In this document: in pieces, positions 1 to 10,577 of the stretch
Layout of the letters: every line of letters starts with the position of its first letter
How positions within the stretch are numbered: the first letter of the stretch is position 1
From: Magicicada septendecula
Lineage: Eukaryota; Arthropoda; Insecta; Hemiptera; Cicadidae
Assembly (NCBI GenBank): GCA_034769895.1
Contig: CM068372.1
Location: 239,034,343-239,098,342, forward strand
Length of the DNA: 64,000 bases
Direction of reading: 5' to 3'
Notes under the pieces: model-generated
Told to the model about the DNA's origin: nothing
Database searches by the model: none
What the model saw: the letters and a program-made list of their open reading frames with translations, nothing else
Position numbers and translations under genes: made by a program

Positions 1-83
1 AAGTCATCTTCTTATGCATACATATATTTTTTTTCCATGACTGTACACGTTTTTATCTTTTTATTTATATTCTGCCACACAGT

Positions 84-662
84 GACATTCAACCGCGCCC
101 ACAACCGCAGCATCAACCACTACGACCTCGGACACCACAGCATGAGCCGCAACCGTTGTCACAGCATCAACCGCAGCGGATAAGCACCACTCGCCCAAAT
201 TGCATACACCATCCGCTGCATTGTAGACATCACCCACAGCCTCAGCCGCAGCCGCAGCCGCAGCCGCAGCCTCAGCCGCAGCCACAACAACGGGAACCAC
301 AACAAAGATTACCGTTGTTTGAAATCATTGACGTTATGACACCAAGGGTGCACAACAACTACAACCCCACGTTGATGATGATATTATTTAGAAGGTCATT
401 ACCAACGTGGTGTTGGACCCGTGGAGAGGACTGCCCCATCCAGGGTATGCTACCACACGCCACATGTGGTGCGTGTCTAGCTCCATACACGGATGGGGAG
501 AGGCTCCTCGGGTTGCCGTGCACCCACACATTCCATTCTAGGTGCATAGTCAACTGGTTTCGAACCATGGCGTCGGAGGGGGCGGAACCGAGATGTCCGC
601 AATGTCGATTCTACGCGTTCGGGAAGCCGAAACGCGAATTCTACAGACGTATGCATTTTTGA
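84..662 (+). CDS. RING-H2 finger protein, 3' coding exon
   Basis: This is the best candidate for a host gene. The frame is open from the left edge and ends at TGA 660-662. A pyrimidine-rich tract ending in AG at 81-82 looks like a splice acceptor, so I read this as the last coding exon, with its start codon outside the window; no convincing ATG begins it here. The N-terminal half is proline/glutamine/histidine-rich, with a (CAGCCG)n run at about 238-290 giving a Pro-Gln repeat. The C-terminal part has a complete RING-H2 pattern at nt 465-605: C-x2-C-x14-C-x-H-x2-H-x2-C-x16-C-x2-C (cores CGAC, CTHTFHSRC, CPQC). RING-H2 domains bind two zincs and usually act as E3 ubiquitin ligases; the substrate and the orthologue are unknown to me. 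It could also be an accessory gene of a mobile element. Confidence 0.6.
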   Translation, partial: DIQPRPQPQHQPLRPRTPQHEPQPLSQHQPQRISTTRPNCIHHPLHCRHHPQPQPQPQPQPQPQPQPQQREPQQRLPLFEIIDVMTPRVHNNYNPTLMMILFRRSLPTWCWTRGEDCPIQGMLPHATCGACLAPYTDGERLLGLPCTHTFHSRCIVNWFRTMASEGAEPRCPQCRFYAFGKPKREFYRRMHF

Positions 663-663
663 G

Positions 664-752
664 GTATGTTACAGTACTGATAAACGTTATTCTAAACCAT
701 CCTACTCGCATCAACTGTGCGTCACTAATACTCTTTCTTTCTTTTCTTACAG
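664..752 (+). other. Candidate 89-nt intron in the 3' UTR of the RING gene
   Basis: A donor (GTATGT) begins at 664, two bases after the stop codon, and a pyrimidine-rich acceptor (TTTCTTTTCTTACAG) ends at 752. This would be a short intron lying wholly in the 3' UTR. Inference from splice-site appearance only. Confidence 0.4.
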
Positions 753-790
753 ATGAACGTGAACGTGCACAACAGTTTTTTATGTATATA

Positions 791-920
791 TATTTAAAAA
801 TGTAATTATTTTTTAATTTCTGTTTTTGTAAATATTTAAAAATGTATTTATTTTTTAATTTCTGTTTTTGTAAATATTTAAAAATGTATTTATTTTTTAA
901 TTTATGTTTTTGTAAATATT
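791..920 (+). repeat. 42-bp AT-rich tandem repeat, about three copies
   Basis: The string TATTTAAAAATGTA recurs at 791, 833 and 875, giving a 42-bp period. Each unit holds TTTTTTAATTTCTGTTTTTG. A degenerate fourth copy of the core recurs near 985-1020. It lies in the presumed 3' UTR or downstream region of the RING gene. Confidence 0.85.
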
Positions 921-1099
921 TTGTAAATAATATGTGTCTATAATATATGAGCGTGCACAATAGTTTTTTTGTATATATGTACTTTTTAATTTATGTTTTT
1001 GTAAATATTTTGTAAATAAGATGTGTCCATGTAAATAAATACATGAGTGTATCTGTAATTGCTTAAGTGTTTATTTTCAACTTTCCTTTTCCATGCATG

Positions 1100-1100
<1 letters not shown>

Positions 1101-1154
<54 letters not shown>
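1101..1154 (+). repeat. (TG)27 microsatellite
   Basis: Uninterrupted TG dinucleotides across 54 bases. An open frame runs through it only because the repeat has no stop codon. Confidence 0.97.
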
Positions 1155-1157
<3 letters not shown>

Positions 1158-1384
1158 TCCACAATAAATCTCAGCGGAAGCCAACTGCCACTTGTCCCTA
1201 TTATTCATGTGTGTTTCTTACAACAACAAACGTAGGACCCGCTATAGCGAGCCCTAGACCAACAGGTTGGTGCGAACGTATTTTTACAATCTGTATATAT
1301 TTACTTACCTATAGAAAATTACATATCAATCAGAATATCCGACACACAGACCAATCCTCGACGACGAACCGGATCACCGCGTAA

Positions 1385-1590
1385 CCCGTTTTACGCTCGC
1401 CGGCCGCCGACGGCGGCCGTCGAACGGCGAACGGCACCGACCGGATCACGACGCAGCCTCACGAACCAGTTCGCCGTTCGCCGTTCGCCATTCGCCGTCG
1501 GCGGCGGACGGCGTCCGACAGCAGATCAACCCGACGGCGGCCGGGGAACGGCGAACGGCGAACGGCGAACCGGATCACTACACGGGCTCG
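1385..1590. repeat. GC-rich patch with inverted arrays of a 7-mer
   Basis: Locally very GC-rich DNA in an otherwise AT-rich window. The 7-mer TTCGCCG is repeated at about 1470-1497, and its reverse complement CGGCGAA is repeated at 1546-1571, so the two arrays could pair as a hairpin with a loop of about 50 nt. The phrase CCGGATCAC recurs near 1371, 1441 and 1570, so the patch also has a longer-scale repeat. No protein is recognisable in it. Confidence 0.75.
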
Positions 1591-1997
1591 CGATACAGTT
1601 CGCCACGACACACAGACACGCCGTTGCCAACAATACACCGCATCGACCATCGCCCGCAGCGCCGTTCATATACAAAACCCGTACACTATAACACACGCAA
1701 GAGTCGACTACGGCGATTAACCAGCACAAGTTGGCAACGCCGACCACGACGATTTTACAACATGGCCGACCGGAAAAACATCTTGCATATACAAACCCGT
1801 ACACTATAACACATGCACGAAGCGGCAACGTCGCCGACGTATACACCAATCAACGCACACATAACCCCACTTTATACTGACCGCCCACAACATGACCGAA
1901 AGCCGACTACCAGATTTTTACCCCCACCACCTATATTTTTGAATTTCCCGCCATATGACGTCACATCCGGGGTAGAACTGTCAGTTTACCCCTACTA
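1591..1997. repeat. Non-coding stretch with one imperfect direct repeat
   Basis: A block of about 32 bp (ATACAAA...CCCGTACACTATAACAC) occurs at 1667-1699 and again at 1786-1817, spaced about 119 bp apart. I recognise no gene here. The stretch abuts the left end of LTR element 1 and may include remnants of its LTR or leader. Confidence 0.5.
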
Positions 1998-2378
1998 GTG
2001 TATGAGCTAGCGCGTCATTTCTCAGAACGCACTAGAGTAGCAACCACTACTAGAGGAGTGGATACTCTAGAAAAGTTTATAATGGTCATGGATGAATGTC
2101 AAGACCTAGAGAGGGACCTGAAGCGTGTAAATAATCAGCTGAATAACCACTCTAGAGACGATCATCAGGAACCAACTTTCTACCCAACGAAAAGAAGAGA
2201 CAATGAACGCCCGAAAGAAAAAGATTTACCCCATATCCGGGTAATAAACCCCAAAATCGGCAGGAATTGGAAGAGAAGGGTAGAAGTAGGAGTGTTGAAA
2301 ACCGACCAAATAAAGGGTATAAGGTATGTAAAACAGCAATATCATCTACCGAGCCGCAACCGTCTACTAGTAAAATGA
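1998..2378 (+). pseudogene. gag fragment of LTR element 1
   Basis: About 126 codons. The first 35 residues (ELARHFSERTRVATTT then GVDTLEKF) match the same Gag segment of elements E and B, where ARHVS...GVKTIEKL and SYHFD...GVKTIEEL occur. This is the end of the capsid-like domain, which forms the particle. The upstream Gag portion is missing and the tail has no zinc knuckle. It begins abruptly after unrelated sequence and has no good start codon, so it is a fragment. Confidence 0.65.
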
Positions 2379-2442
2379 ATACGGGAAACGGGAAGCCACT
2401 GCAGGTAGAAAAGAAACAAAACTAAACCTACCATTACCTGCA

Positions 2443-2985
2443 GTGAAACAACCCAAGAAAACAGGTAAAAAGAAAGTAACAAATAATATAAAACAAGTGA
2501 GTGATAGGGGGTTCTTGTTAAAAGAAGAGCAAGAAGTGAGTAGAAGCCATTATCCTGAATGTCCGGAAATATTTTGTAAAATCAGTAATCTACTAGTACG
2601 AGTGCTAATAGACACTGGCAGTGAAGTAACCTGTGTCAGCTCAAAGTTTGTAGAAAATAATAGTCAGTTGCCTAATTGTCCCAGACTACCCGTAAAAAAT
2701 TAGGGAGCCACTGGAGCCAAAATGCAAAAGATCACTGAACAAATTTATTTACCTGTCAATTTAAATGGTAACCAAACACAAATTGTAGCTCTAATAGTCC
2801 CGAAACTCGTTCATGATTGTATTATTGGGGTAGATACGTTACTTGAATGGAAGGCAGAAATAAATTTCAAAAGAAATACCATCACAATGGAAATTGATTC
2901 TAATGAAATCAATATAAACATTAAAGAATTTAAGCATTGGAAGTCGATAAGTGTCATAAAAGAGTATAGAGGTATATGTCTCTAG
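2443..2985 (+). pseudogene. Retropepsin-type aspartic protease of LTR element 1, one nonsense codon
   Basis: Frame 1 carries the catalytic LIDTGSEVTCVSS motif near 2605-2645 and the C-terminal IIGVDTLLEW motif near 2820-2850, the two hallmarks of a retroelement protease, which cuts the Gag-Pol polyprotein in the particle. A TAG at 2701-2703 breaks the domain between the motifs, and the same frame resumes right after it. Downstream, the frame closes at 2985 and RNase H follows in another frame. Confidence 0.8.
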
Positions 2986-3905
2986 TGTATAGAGAGAAAC
3001 CGCTAGTTGACGTTAGGAGTGACCAGCACTATATTGATGATGCTCCAGAAATCAACATCGGGACTGAGTTGAACAACAAGCAGCTAAAGTCATTTCTAGG
3101 TTTAGCTAACTACTATCAGAGGTTTACAAGTAAATACGCGGAAAGTACTGTTCCATTGTTGAAGTTGTTAAACAAAGGGATTAAATGGAGGTGGACAAAG
3201 GACCACGAAGAAGCGCTACAAGTGAAAAGTCTTTTTATAAATACTGTTGTATTACATCATCCAAGGGTAGGAGAAAGATTCTATTTGCAAACAGACGCCA
3301 GCAATATTGCTATAGGAGCACACTTGTATCAGATAGATGAGAAGGGCCCAAAAGCGGTATTAGGATTTGTAAGTCGCACACTTAAAGGGGCGGAATTAAC
3401 CTATTTTACGACAGAAAAAGAGCTATTAGCGATAGTGCATAGCCTGTCAAAGTTTAGAAGTTATATTCTGGGTGCTAAACTTACTATAATCACCGACAAT
3501 AAGGCGTTAGTATTTTTATTAAAGTGTAAATTGCTAGATGCTCGTCTGACTCGTTGGATCTTGGCTATACAAGAGTACCAGTTTGAAATACAGTATTGTA
3601 AAGCGAAAGACAACTTGGTAGCAGATGTACTCAGTAGAAATCCACCATCAGAAAACAACATGGATACAGTTAACAGTAAAAGTAGTAGCACTGATATTGG
3701 TATTTACGCGGTAAAGCATATAACAAAACCTGAAGTAGTTAGACGACTTAAGGAAATAGCGACCCATCAACAACAAGACCCTAGGATTAGTGTAGCTTGG
3801 AGAAGTGCAGTTACCAACACCAAACCAGGATTTTCCATATATGACGGTAAGCTATATAAGCTACGTTCCCATAGGTGGAAATATAGACAAAATAACGACC
3901 AATAA
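2976..3905 (+). pseudogene. RT connection + RNase H + integrase linker of LTR element 1
   Basis: From about residue 28 the protein has the gypsy thumb/connection signature (LKSFLGLANYYQRF), then RNase H1-like sequence with its acidic residues visible: LQTDAS, TEKELLAI, IITDNKAL and LVADVLSR. RNase H degrades the RNA strand of the RNA-DNA hybrid during reverse transcription. After it comes the linker that normally leads to the integrase zinc domain, but the frame stops at 3905 before HHCC or DDE motifs. About 309 codons, without the RT palm, so it cannot be functional. Confidence 0.85.
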
Positions 3906-4157
3906 ATAAACAATAGTTTGAGCCAATAAGGTATGTGAATAACACGAATAATACTCGTGAGCTAAATTAAACGTGTTTAATTACATGCTTAATTTCACAA
4001 AAACGCAAAGTTTCATTTAAGTAAAAAGTTTGAGAAGTAGTCCGCAGTTGCAGAGGAACTAGTACAGTTCGACAACTCTCGCTGTGTAACACCACATTAA
4101 TTAATTAATAATTAGTAAAATAGTTTACCTTTTTCTTGTCCGTCTGGTGGCCTTTTC

Positions 4158-4212
4158 TCTATATTTCATTCAACGCGTTTCAGGACATATGTCCCATCAT
4201 CAGGATATCCCT
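4158..4212 (-). ncRNA. Hammerhead ribozyme motif, PLE family B, left arm
   Basis: On the minus strand: CTGATGA (4197-4203), a stem II palindrome GGACATATGTCC, then GAAAC and GCGTT. This is the core of a type I hammerhead with very short stem III, as is known for Penelope-like elements. The base at the cleavage site is U (GUU) rather than C (GUC), which is allowed by the NUH rule but usually slower. Confidence 0.7.
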
Positions 4213-4444
4213 TGTTGAAGTTCGTCGATCGTTAAAATATTAAAAACACTGTACACACAATTCTACACATAACAATAAATATAATATAAACATAAAAACA
4301 CATAAAATACCCAGATTTTAGACACACACGATATCGGTGGTGCGCACCACGACATGTGTTTTTATGTTTATATTATATTTATTGTTATGTGTAGAATTGT
4401 GTGTACAGTGTTTTTAATATTTTAACGATCGACGAACTTCAACA

Positions 4445-4500
4445 AGGGATATCCTGATGATGGGACATATGTCCTGAAACGCGTTGAATGAAATATAGAG
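4445..4500 (+). ncRNA. Hammerhead ribozyme motif, PLE family B, right arm
   Basis: CTGATGA at 4454-4460, stem II GGACATATGTCC, GAAAC at 4476-4480, then GCGTT. Same core and same GUU site as the left-arm copy, in inverse orientation. Stem I can form from ATATC before the core and GA..ATATAG after it. Confidence 0.75.
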
Positions 4501-4592
4501 AAAAGGCCACCAGACGGACAAGAAAAAGGTAAACTATTTTACTAATTATATACTATAAGTGGCTTGGATACCGAAAAACATGGATCTAATTA

Positions 4593-6171
4593 ATTAAATA
4601 ATTAATTAATAATCAATTGTGAAGTAACTGGTGCAACAGAGAGCTACAGCATCTGTAATTGCCCAGATCATCGTTCAACAAGTTTGGTCAACATCACTTC
4701 TTCTGTGCTGAACCATCAAAAGGATGATCACTACGGATTTCCATCTACGGTCGACGCATCAAACAGTAAGAAATAGATTCATTGATCAATAAAATAAATT
4801 ATGAAAAAAAAATAAATAAAAATAAATAAACAATTTTAAAAGACACTAAGTAACTTTACACTTGGTATTTAATTAGTAAGATTAGTTATAACATAGTATA
4901 CGAGTGTTGAATTGAAAGTGAGGTGTAGTATTGAACGTGCAAATTATTGCAGACCTGTTCTTTAGCACTGGTTTGGGAGATATAGATTTTCTTAATTAAA
5001 CCAGATAAGAGCAATAGGTCGTTTGGACGTTTTAATCTTCACTTTTCACGCACACTCATTAATTATAAGAGTTAGGGTAGCAATAAGTCCTACAATTAGC
5101 ATTTTTCAAGAAGTTAACACAATAATTAAAACGTTAATTAAACAAACTCAAGCAAATTTTAAAGTGTTATTTGTAACGATTCCCCTTGAATTCCACATTC
5201 ACTGAACGAATCCTAAGAAAGTGTGTCTCTATGCTCAGAGCTAAACTGAAACCGTGTCATTTATATCTGGGATTTGTTCAGGCGCCCATGTAAAGTAAAA
5301 TCACGGGTAAGTAATTCGTTTTATCTATCATTAAATATATTATATAAGTGTGTTAGATAAAAATGTAGCGTTGTAATATACATCAACTTTGTAACTAAAG
5401 GTTAAAAAGAAAGAACAATAAGAAATAACGGATTACCAGGTCGATAAAGTGTTTCCGTTTGTTTTATGTAGTTGTAACTGAGTTGATACATAATAGTAAA
5501 TCCATACCCATGTTTAGAATCTCCCCTATGGTGATTCGTACATCGCTAAATATTTCGTACGACGTAATTATTAGCACTGATGTTTAGGCCCCGAAGCTTT
5601 TAAGATTGATATAAAGTGCTATAATTAACACAAATTATGTGAACCTGTATTCTTTATATCCGTGGAAAAAATTATGTAATATACTGCGACAACACAAATT
5701 ACTAAATTATTGGCGCATAGGATATGGTAGTATGTGTATCTTAAAGCACAAGTCTATATTGGAGGGTTTAAGATTATTTATTGCACAAGACACATGTAAT
5801 TGTTTATATGGTATATTTGATAAGTATAATAATGGTAGTGTTTGATATATAGTCTTATAAAGTGTTAATCACTGTTCATATACATGATGTGATACGTTAC
5901 ATAAGTGATGATTCCCACGATGATGTTGCTGAAGAAAAAGGGGGGGGCTTTGCTGCGTTGTTGAGTCGTCAAGCGTGGCTTATTGATGATAGACGGTTCA
6001 CCCTGGAAACGCTTTCAGCTGGGCTGGTGTCCTGTAGTTCCCACGATGACACAGACGCTTCGCACACCGCAACGGTTCTATGGATATTATTGGTTAAATT
6101 TCATATAGAGTTTATAACTTACAAGTATCTCAGGTAACAGTGAGTTTTATATAACAACGGTATATTAAACT
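4593..6171. other. No recognisable gene; A-rich tract
   Basis: AT-rich sequence with an (A)n/AAATAAATA tract at about 4801-4838 and several short open frames without familiar motifs (for example 5862-6137). It lies between the PLE palindrome and a diverged LTR fragment and is probably old repeat sequence or flanking DNA. Confidence 0.4.
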
Positions 6172-6545
6172 TATACCACTCCGGACTCTTCAAGTGTTCA
6201 CGCGAATCACAGGGTCTACCGCGATCAGCAGACCTCCCTATGCGGAAATCTTCCACTAACGCGGAAACATCTTGATGATAAAATTTACTACTACGTAATT
6301 ATTAAATTTTACTGGCACTGCAGGAAATCTCACACAGTGACACAGTTCAAGCTCACTTATTACACACGTAATGCTTTAGTAATAATGCTGTGTGTAGAAA
6401 GGTAATATTCAACCGTTCTGTGTCTTCGCACACGTTACTACTACCGAATAGTCTTTACAAATACTTGCAAGCGGAAAAATCTTGAACAAGAATTGCACGT
6501 CCCGATCGTGATAGCTGCCAGAGAAGAACTCTCGTAATTATATAC
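6172..6545. repeat. Diverged LTR-like fragment related to the element E LTR
   Basis: The start (CACTCCGGACTCTTCAAGTG and on) aligns with 17545-17650 in the LTR next to element E (AACTCCGGATTCTTGAAGTG). The second half (CTGTGTGTAGA ... GATCGTGATAGCTG) aligns closely with 10981-11130. So three places in the window share one LTR-like family. The boundaries are approximate. Confidence 0.55.
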
Positions 6546-6550
6546 GCTAT

Positions 6551-7669
6551 GTTTTAATAACAATACTGTGCCGAGTCTAAGAAAGATTCGGCGCGTATTC
6601 GCCGTTTAACGACAAAGCAATTAAAATACGGTACTGTATTTAGCGGTTGAGATACGCATCCCATCTGCAGCGGTGATAATAAATCTGCAGCTGTGTTAAT
6701 CTAGAGCGCTTGATTGGTGCTGCACTCTAGTGCCCACCGCTGTTTGCAAGCGAGAAAGACGGAACCGGGGTTTGGTTAAGGTTGTCTCTGGCTGGCCGAC
6801 TAAGCGTTCGCTTCGTCTGTTTTTTCCTCCGACAGAGAAGAGCTTTTCGTTGCACTATTCTTCTATCTATGGCAGGCTAAACAATTACAGATCTGCGGTA
6901 AGTTATGGCAATACGATTATATACTTCAATTTAAAGTTTTACGAAAGAAAAAATTGTTTAATAAGGCCACATTAAGTAAATTCAGTTAACCTCACGCCAC
7001 GTGGTGAAAAGTTAAATGCGTAATTCTGAGTAATTTAGATGCAACCTTTATTAGTAATTATAGTAACACTATATTAATTTCAGATGTCTTAACTAAGGCA
7101 CCAGAATTGAGAATAATGTAAATGCAAAAAAGTATTTGTTTAATAAGTACTGACATAGATGTAATCAAGTAACCTCTCAGCCATGTGGCGAAATAGCCTA
7201 TGTGTAAATTTTATTAATTGTATAACAAGCTGAATAATTATATAACCGTAATGGAATTATGTTAACCCACAGGGGTAAAGTTTATAATATGGAATTTAAC
7301 AAAACTAAATGTTTTCAAATAGGGCCTGGTGGCCATATTACCGTTGCCAAGTGTGTCAAATTATCATTTTTAAATAGCCCTAAAGCTGTGTTAGTATTAC
7401 ATATGGATTGTGGTGCGTGTGAGGTTACTGGGGGAATTTGTTTTGTGAACCTATCGCTGATAATATGTTGTATGACCAGGTCCTCCGCGGAAGACGGGGA
7501 ACCAGCTCCAACCTGAACTTTTAACAACCAGACTCTCTCTCTCAACTTCATCTGCCGGAGGAGAATAGCGAAGACGAACCACAAACACCCTATCATGTAG
7601 GCCTGGAGATCACCACTTCACACCCATGGAAAAAATAAGGTGAAATCAATCCATATTATATTTTTTTAC
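6551..7669. other. No recognisable gene
   Basis: Short open frames occur (6730-6975 and 7259-7516), but neither shows a domain I recognise and both are single-copy in the window. It ends at the 4-bp target duplication flanking LTR element D. Confidence 0.35.
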
Positions 7670-7673
7670 ATAC

Positions 7674-9210
7674 TGTGATGTAACTCACTAGAACCAGTGG
7701 ACATTGAGTCACTCTACAACAATGACTTTAAGTTTTAAACATTTTAATTGGGTCCCCGGTTAACGGGACAGAATAGTGCGTGGACTTGGGGGGAATCTTT
7801 GTACATTTTATTAAACTGTTGTATAAATTGTGAGCCCAGGGGTTGACATGTATCTGTGGCTGCTCACCATTCACACGTGTAATTTCCTTCTTATTTCCAG
7901 TATAAGGGTTTAATTAGTGCTACTAATTCATTCAATCAACATGTAATTTCTCTGGTTCAATTTAGTTTTCATTTTATGTATTAATTTCTCATTTTTAAAT
8001 TCGGTTTGGATCATATAGGTATAGAAGTTTCTTTGGTAGTTAAGTCGGGTCACCAGTTTAATCCTGTATAGGTGCATTTTCATGCAGAGTTAAACATGCT
8101 GTTGGGACAGGTTGAGTTATGCACTATCTTGCCTAGGAACATGTCGGCCTTTGGGCCAAATTACTTTTAAAAAGGTTATAAGGCTTTATGACACGTTCCT
8201 GTTTTCAAGACTTAACTAAATTTATCAATATTTAAAATTCTTTTAATCAATTATGATCACTGGGGTGTTCACTGTATTCTAAATTTTATTTCTCCCAGTC
8301 TAAGTGCCCAGTGTGGCAGCATTTTATAATAGTATCAGACACTTTGCCAAATTTTGAATTTAGTATGTCCTGGGGGCTACTGGTGTTGCATATATATAAT
8401 CAGATACACATATAATATGTTATACACATATTAAGTATTAAAACCTAATATGGATATTCATAAATTGTTAATGATGTACCTCATGGGGTAGAAAAGGGTG
8501 TGGCAAGAGATATATGTTATAATTGTCCTGTGCTGTGGAACATGTATATGTATTGTATATTCGTGTGTGTAATTTTGGGGGTTCTATATGTATTGTACAT
8601 TCGTGTGTATTTTTGGGGGGTTAGATATAGGGCTAAAAAGAAAATATAAAACATAGGGTTTATATATATTTATTAATTTCTAATGACAATTTTGATAGGG
8701 AGAATAAGGATTTATAATTATTAATTTCAAAAGACATTTTTTTAAAGGAGAATATAGATTCTATCTCTAATAATTTTCAATTAATATTTTTAAAGAGAAT
8801 TAATTATTTTTAATTAACATTGTTAAGGAGTATATAGATTGTATCTCAATTAATTTTTAATTAAATTTTTAAAGAGAATATAGAAAATAAATTTTATATT
8901 TATTAATAATTGTCAAGTAACATTTTTTTAAAGGGAATTAATTATTTTTAATTAACATTTTTAAGGAGAACATAGAATCTAAATGTTATATTTATTGATT
9001 TTGTAGGTAACAATTTTAAAGGAGATAGAATAATAAAAAAGGATTTTATTGATTGTTAAATTTGTGAGTTTTAATTGCAAGTCCCGTCTCACTGGATCCA
9101 GCGCATTTTTGGCTTCTCTAGCCTTTGGTCTAGTTTTAATTATCCTGTGGCTTCTCTTTAGAGAGAACAAAAAAATTTTTTTTACCAGTCAAAGTTGAAG
9201 AGGGGTTACA
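7674..9210 (+). repeat. 5' LTR of element D
   Basis: 1537 bp, from TGTGATG to GGTTACA. The terminal 390 bp is repeated almost exactly at 10577-10976. Positions 8640-9010 consist of diverged short repeats of the type TTTTTAAAGRGAATATAGA alternating with TTAATTATTTTTAATTAACA. The promoter and poly(A) site should lie within, but I could not place them. Confidence 0.75.
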
Positions 9211-9212
9211 TT

Positions 9213-9230
9213 TGGTAGCAGAGCGTGGTT
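9213..9230 (+). promoter_or_regulatory. Primer binding site, initiator-Met tRNA type
   Basis: TGGTAGCAGAGCGTGGTT begins two bases after the 5' LTR. It is complementary, with small differences, to the 3' end of animal initiator methionine tRNA (expected start TGGTAGCAGAGGATGG), the usual primer position for minus-strand synthesis. Confidence 0.75.
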
Positions 9231-9857
9231 GAGATTAGGGTCAACGCTTCGGTCCTTTGGGTATGACGGGGCTTGCAAACTCAGGAAACATTTTGGGGTT
9301 CAAATAGAACTTAGAAGAATCTCTAAAAGGCCCTATATCTAAAAGTGACTATGTTTTGTTAGGTTTAAGGTTTTGTAGATTATATGTGTATATACTTGCC
9401 CGCCTGTTGGTATCGTTGAACGGTAGGTGGCCACGTGGTGTGAAATTTTAAAAGGGGACATTCCTTTGGAAACGCGAATTATCGCAGATCTGTGCCTAGG
9501 TGGAGATATGGTTTGCGTATTACCTTGCCCATAATAGGGGAGGTGTTTCATTTATGCGGTATGGCCCGATCGGCAGTCGGTCTCCTCCGAGATATGGGAG
9601 CCGAAGTCATTACAAATATTTTTGAGAATTTGTCGTTGGTCGGTGATTTTGTCGTGTTGTGTGTTAGAGTGTGTGTCGCGTTCCTTAATGTGTAGTGTTG
9701 TTGAAAGAGCAGTTCAGGGAAGCGGGCTGGGTCCTCGCAACGGTAGGGGGAACCGCAGTCTGCTTAAAGGAAGAACAGCACTTAAGTATTTCCTGTATCA
9801 TTGTCATTTGTTTTTCTACGGTGTTGAGTTTTTGTGTGCCGACCGCGAAGCTCGAGG

Positions 9858-10577
9858 ATGAATGTCCTACACCCCGAGCTGTTTTTGCGCGATGAAATAG
9901 AGTTCGAGCTACGGGCCCGGGGGAGAGACCCTAGAGGGACGGTTCTTGTATTACGACGGCAGCTCAGAGAAGCGCTGTCCGCGGGTGACGCGCTCTCGAC
10001 GGTCACCATCGCCGACCAAGAGAGCGAGTTAGAGATTTGCAATGAGAAGTGGGAGGAGCTGCGAGAATTAGCTCGCTGCGTAGATAATTTGGAGGAGGGA
10101 CCGGGGTGCTCCATCGGCGTCCGGCGAATCCGGCAACGTCTGCAGCATGTAATACACAGGCTGCAGAATCTTGAAGCCCAATGGGGCGATCTTGAGCCGG
10201 CCCATGATATAAAAGATCTAATACAACAGATCACCTCGACCCTGCAGGGGTCTCAACCGGCTAGACCACCTACGCCGGCTCCAGTTGCTGAGTCCGTGGT
10301 CTCAGCAGTAGCTTCCTCGTATAGAGCTATAGAGCCTGCGGCAAGTACCCCGGTTCTCGCCGGTTTGGGGGCGGCGTCTTATCATAAGCTGCCCAACCCA
10401 CTATCTCATATCATCCAGCAACTACCAGTCGTGGATGGACTGGATCTAGAAAAATTATTACCATTTTTCAAGACCGTTTTCCAGTTGGTCGATTACCCGG
10501 GCATGTCCGATCGCACTGTGCTCTAACTCATTTTCCCTTATTGTCGCGGGCCCATGGCTGAGAGGGTGGCGGATGTT
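9858..10577 (+). pseudogene. gag N-terminal part of element D
   Basis: Starts at ATG 9858 (MNVLHPELFLRDEIEFEL), 650 bp after the LTR. The start resembles the element C gag (MAQFNPDLLLKDELSYE), and a later part (NPLSHIIQQLPVVDGLDLEK) resembles element C (ITHPVERILSEIPNTDGLN), so C and D are related gypsy lineages. The middle is predicted coiled coil, then a Pro/Ala linker. A TAA at 10524-10526 breaks the frame, which then continues to about 10577, where the LTR begins. Base composition is clearly more GC-rich than the surroundings. Confidence 0.75.

Larger units (their letters stand above)
1998..3905 (+). mobile_element. LTR element 1: Ty3/gypsy remnant lacking RT
   Basis: A decayed gypsy-type element in + orientation with a gag fragment, protease, then directly the RT connection region and RNase H, and the start of the integrase linker. 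The polymerase palm is absent: no YxDD motif or upstream RT motif occurs between the protease (ends about 2960) and the RNase H side (begins about 3060), so RT was removed by an internal deletion near 3000-3050. Reading frames change between the parts. No LTRs were found, so the true ends are uncertain. Confidence 0.8.
4111..4592. repeat. Penelope-like element (family B) terminal palindrome
   Basis: Two copies of the PLE family B 3' region in inverted orientation: left arm about 4111-4301 (-), spacer 4302-4355, right arm 4356 to about 4592 (+). The arms are almost perfectly complementary for about 190 bp. Both match the non-coding 3' region of the family B element at 59449-59760. The right arm runs to the family 3' end (CATGGATCTAA), and the left arm stops short. 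It sits between TTAATTAA-rich tracts that could be target site or target duplication. No PLE coding sequence remains. PLE insertions often carry an inverted terminal fragment. Confidence 0.85.

Noticed and set aside
61..300. Poly-alanine minus-strand frame opposite the RING exon
   Set aside because: It is the complement of the (CAGCCG)n repeat that encodes the Pro-Gln tract; the RING motif supports the plus strand.
1067..1384. Open frame through the TG microsatellite
   Set aside because: The open length comes from the dinucleotide repeat (Cys-Val run), with no domain on either side.
4111..4592. Inverted arms as terminal inverted repeats of a DNA transposon
   Set aside because: The arms match the PLE family B 3' region, including its hammerhead and 3' terminus, so it is a PLE palindrome.
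5862..6137. 91-codon frame rich in Asp/Ser as a small gene
   Set aside because: No recognisable domain, no clear splice or initiation context and no second copy; not supportable as a gene.
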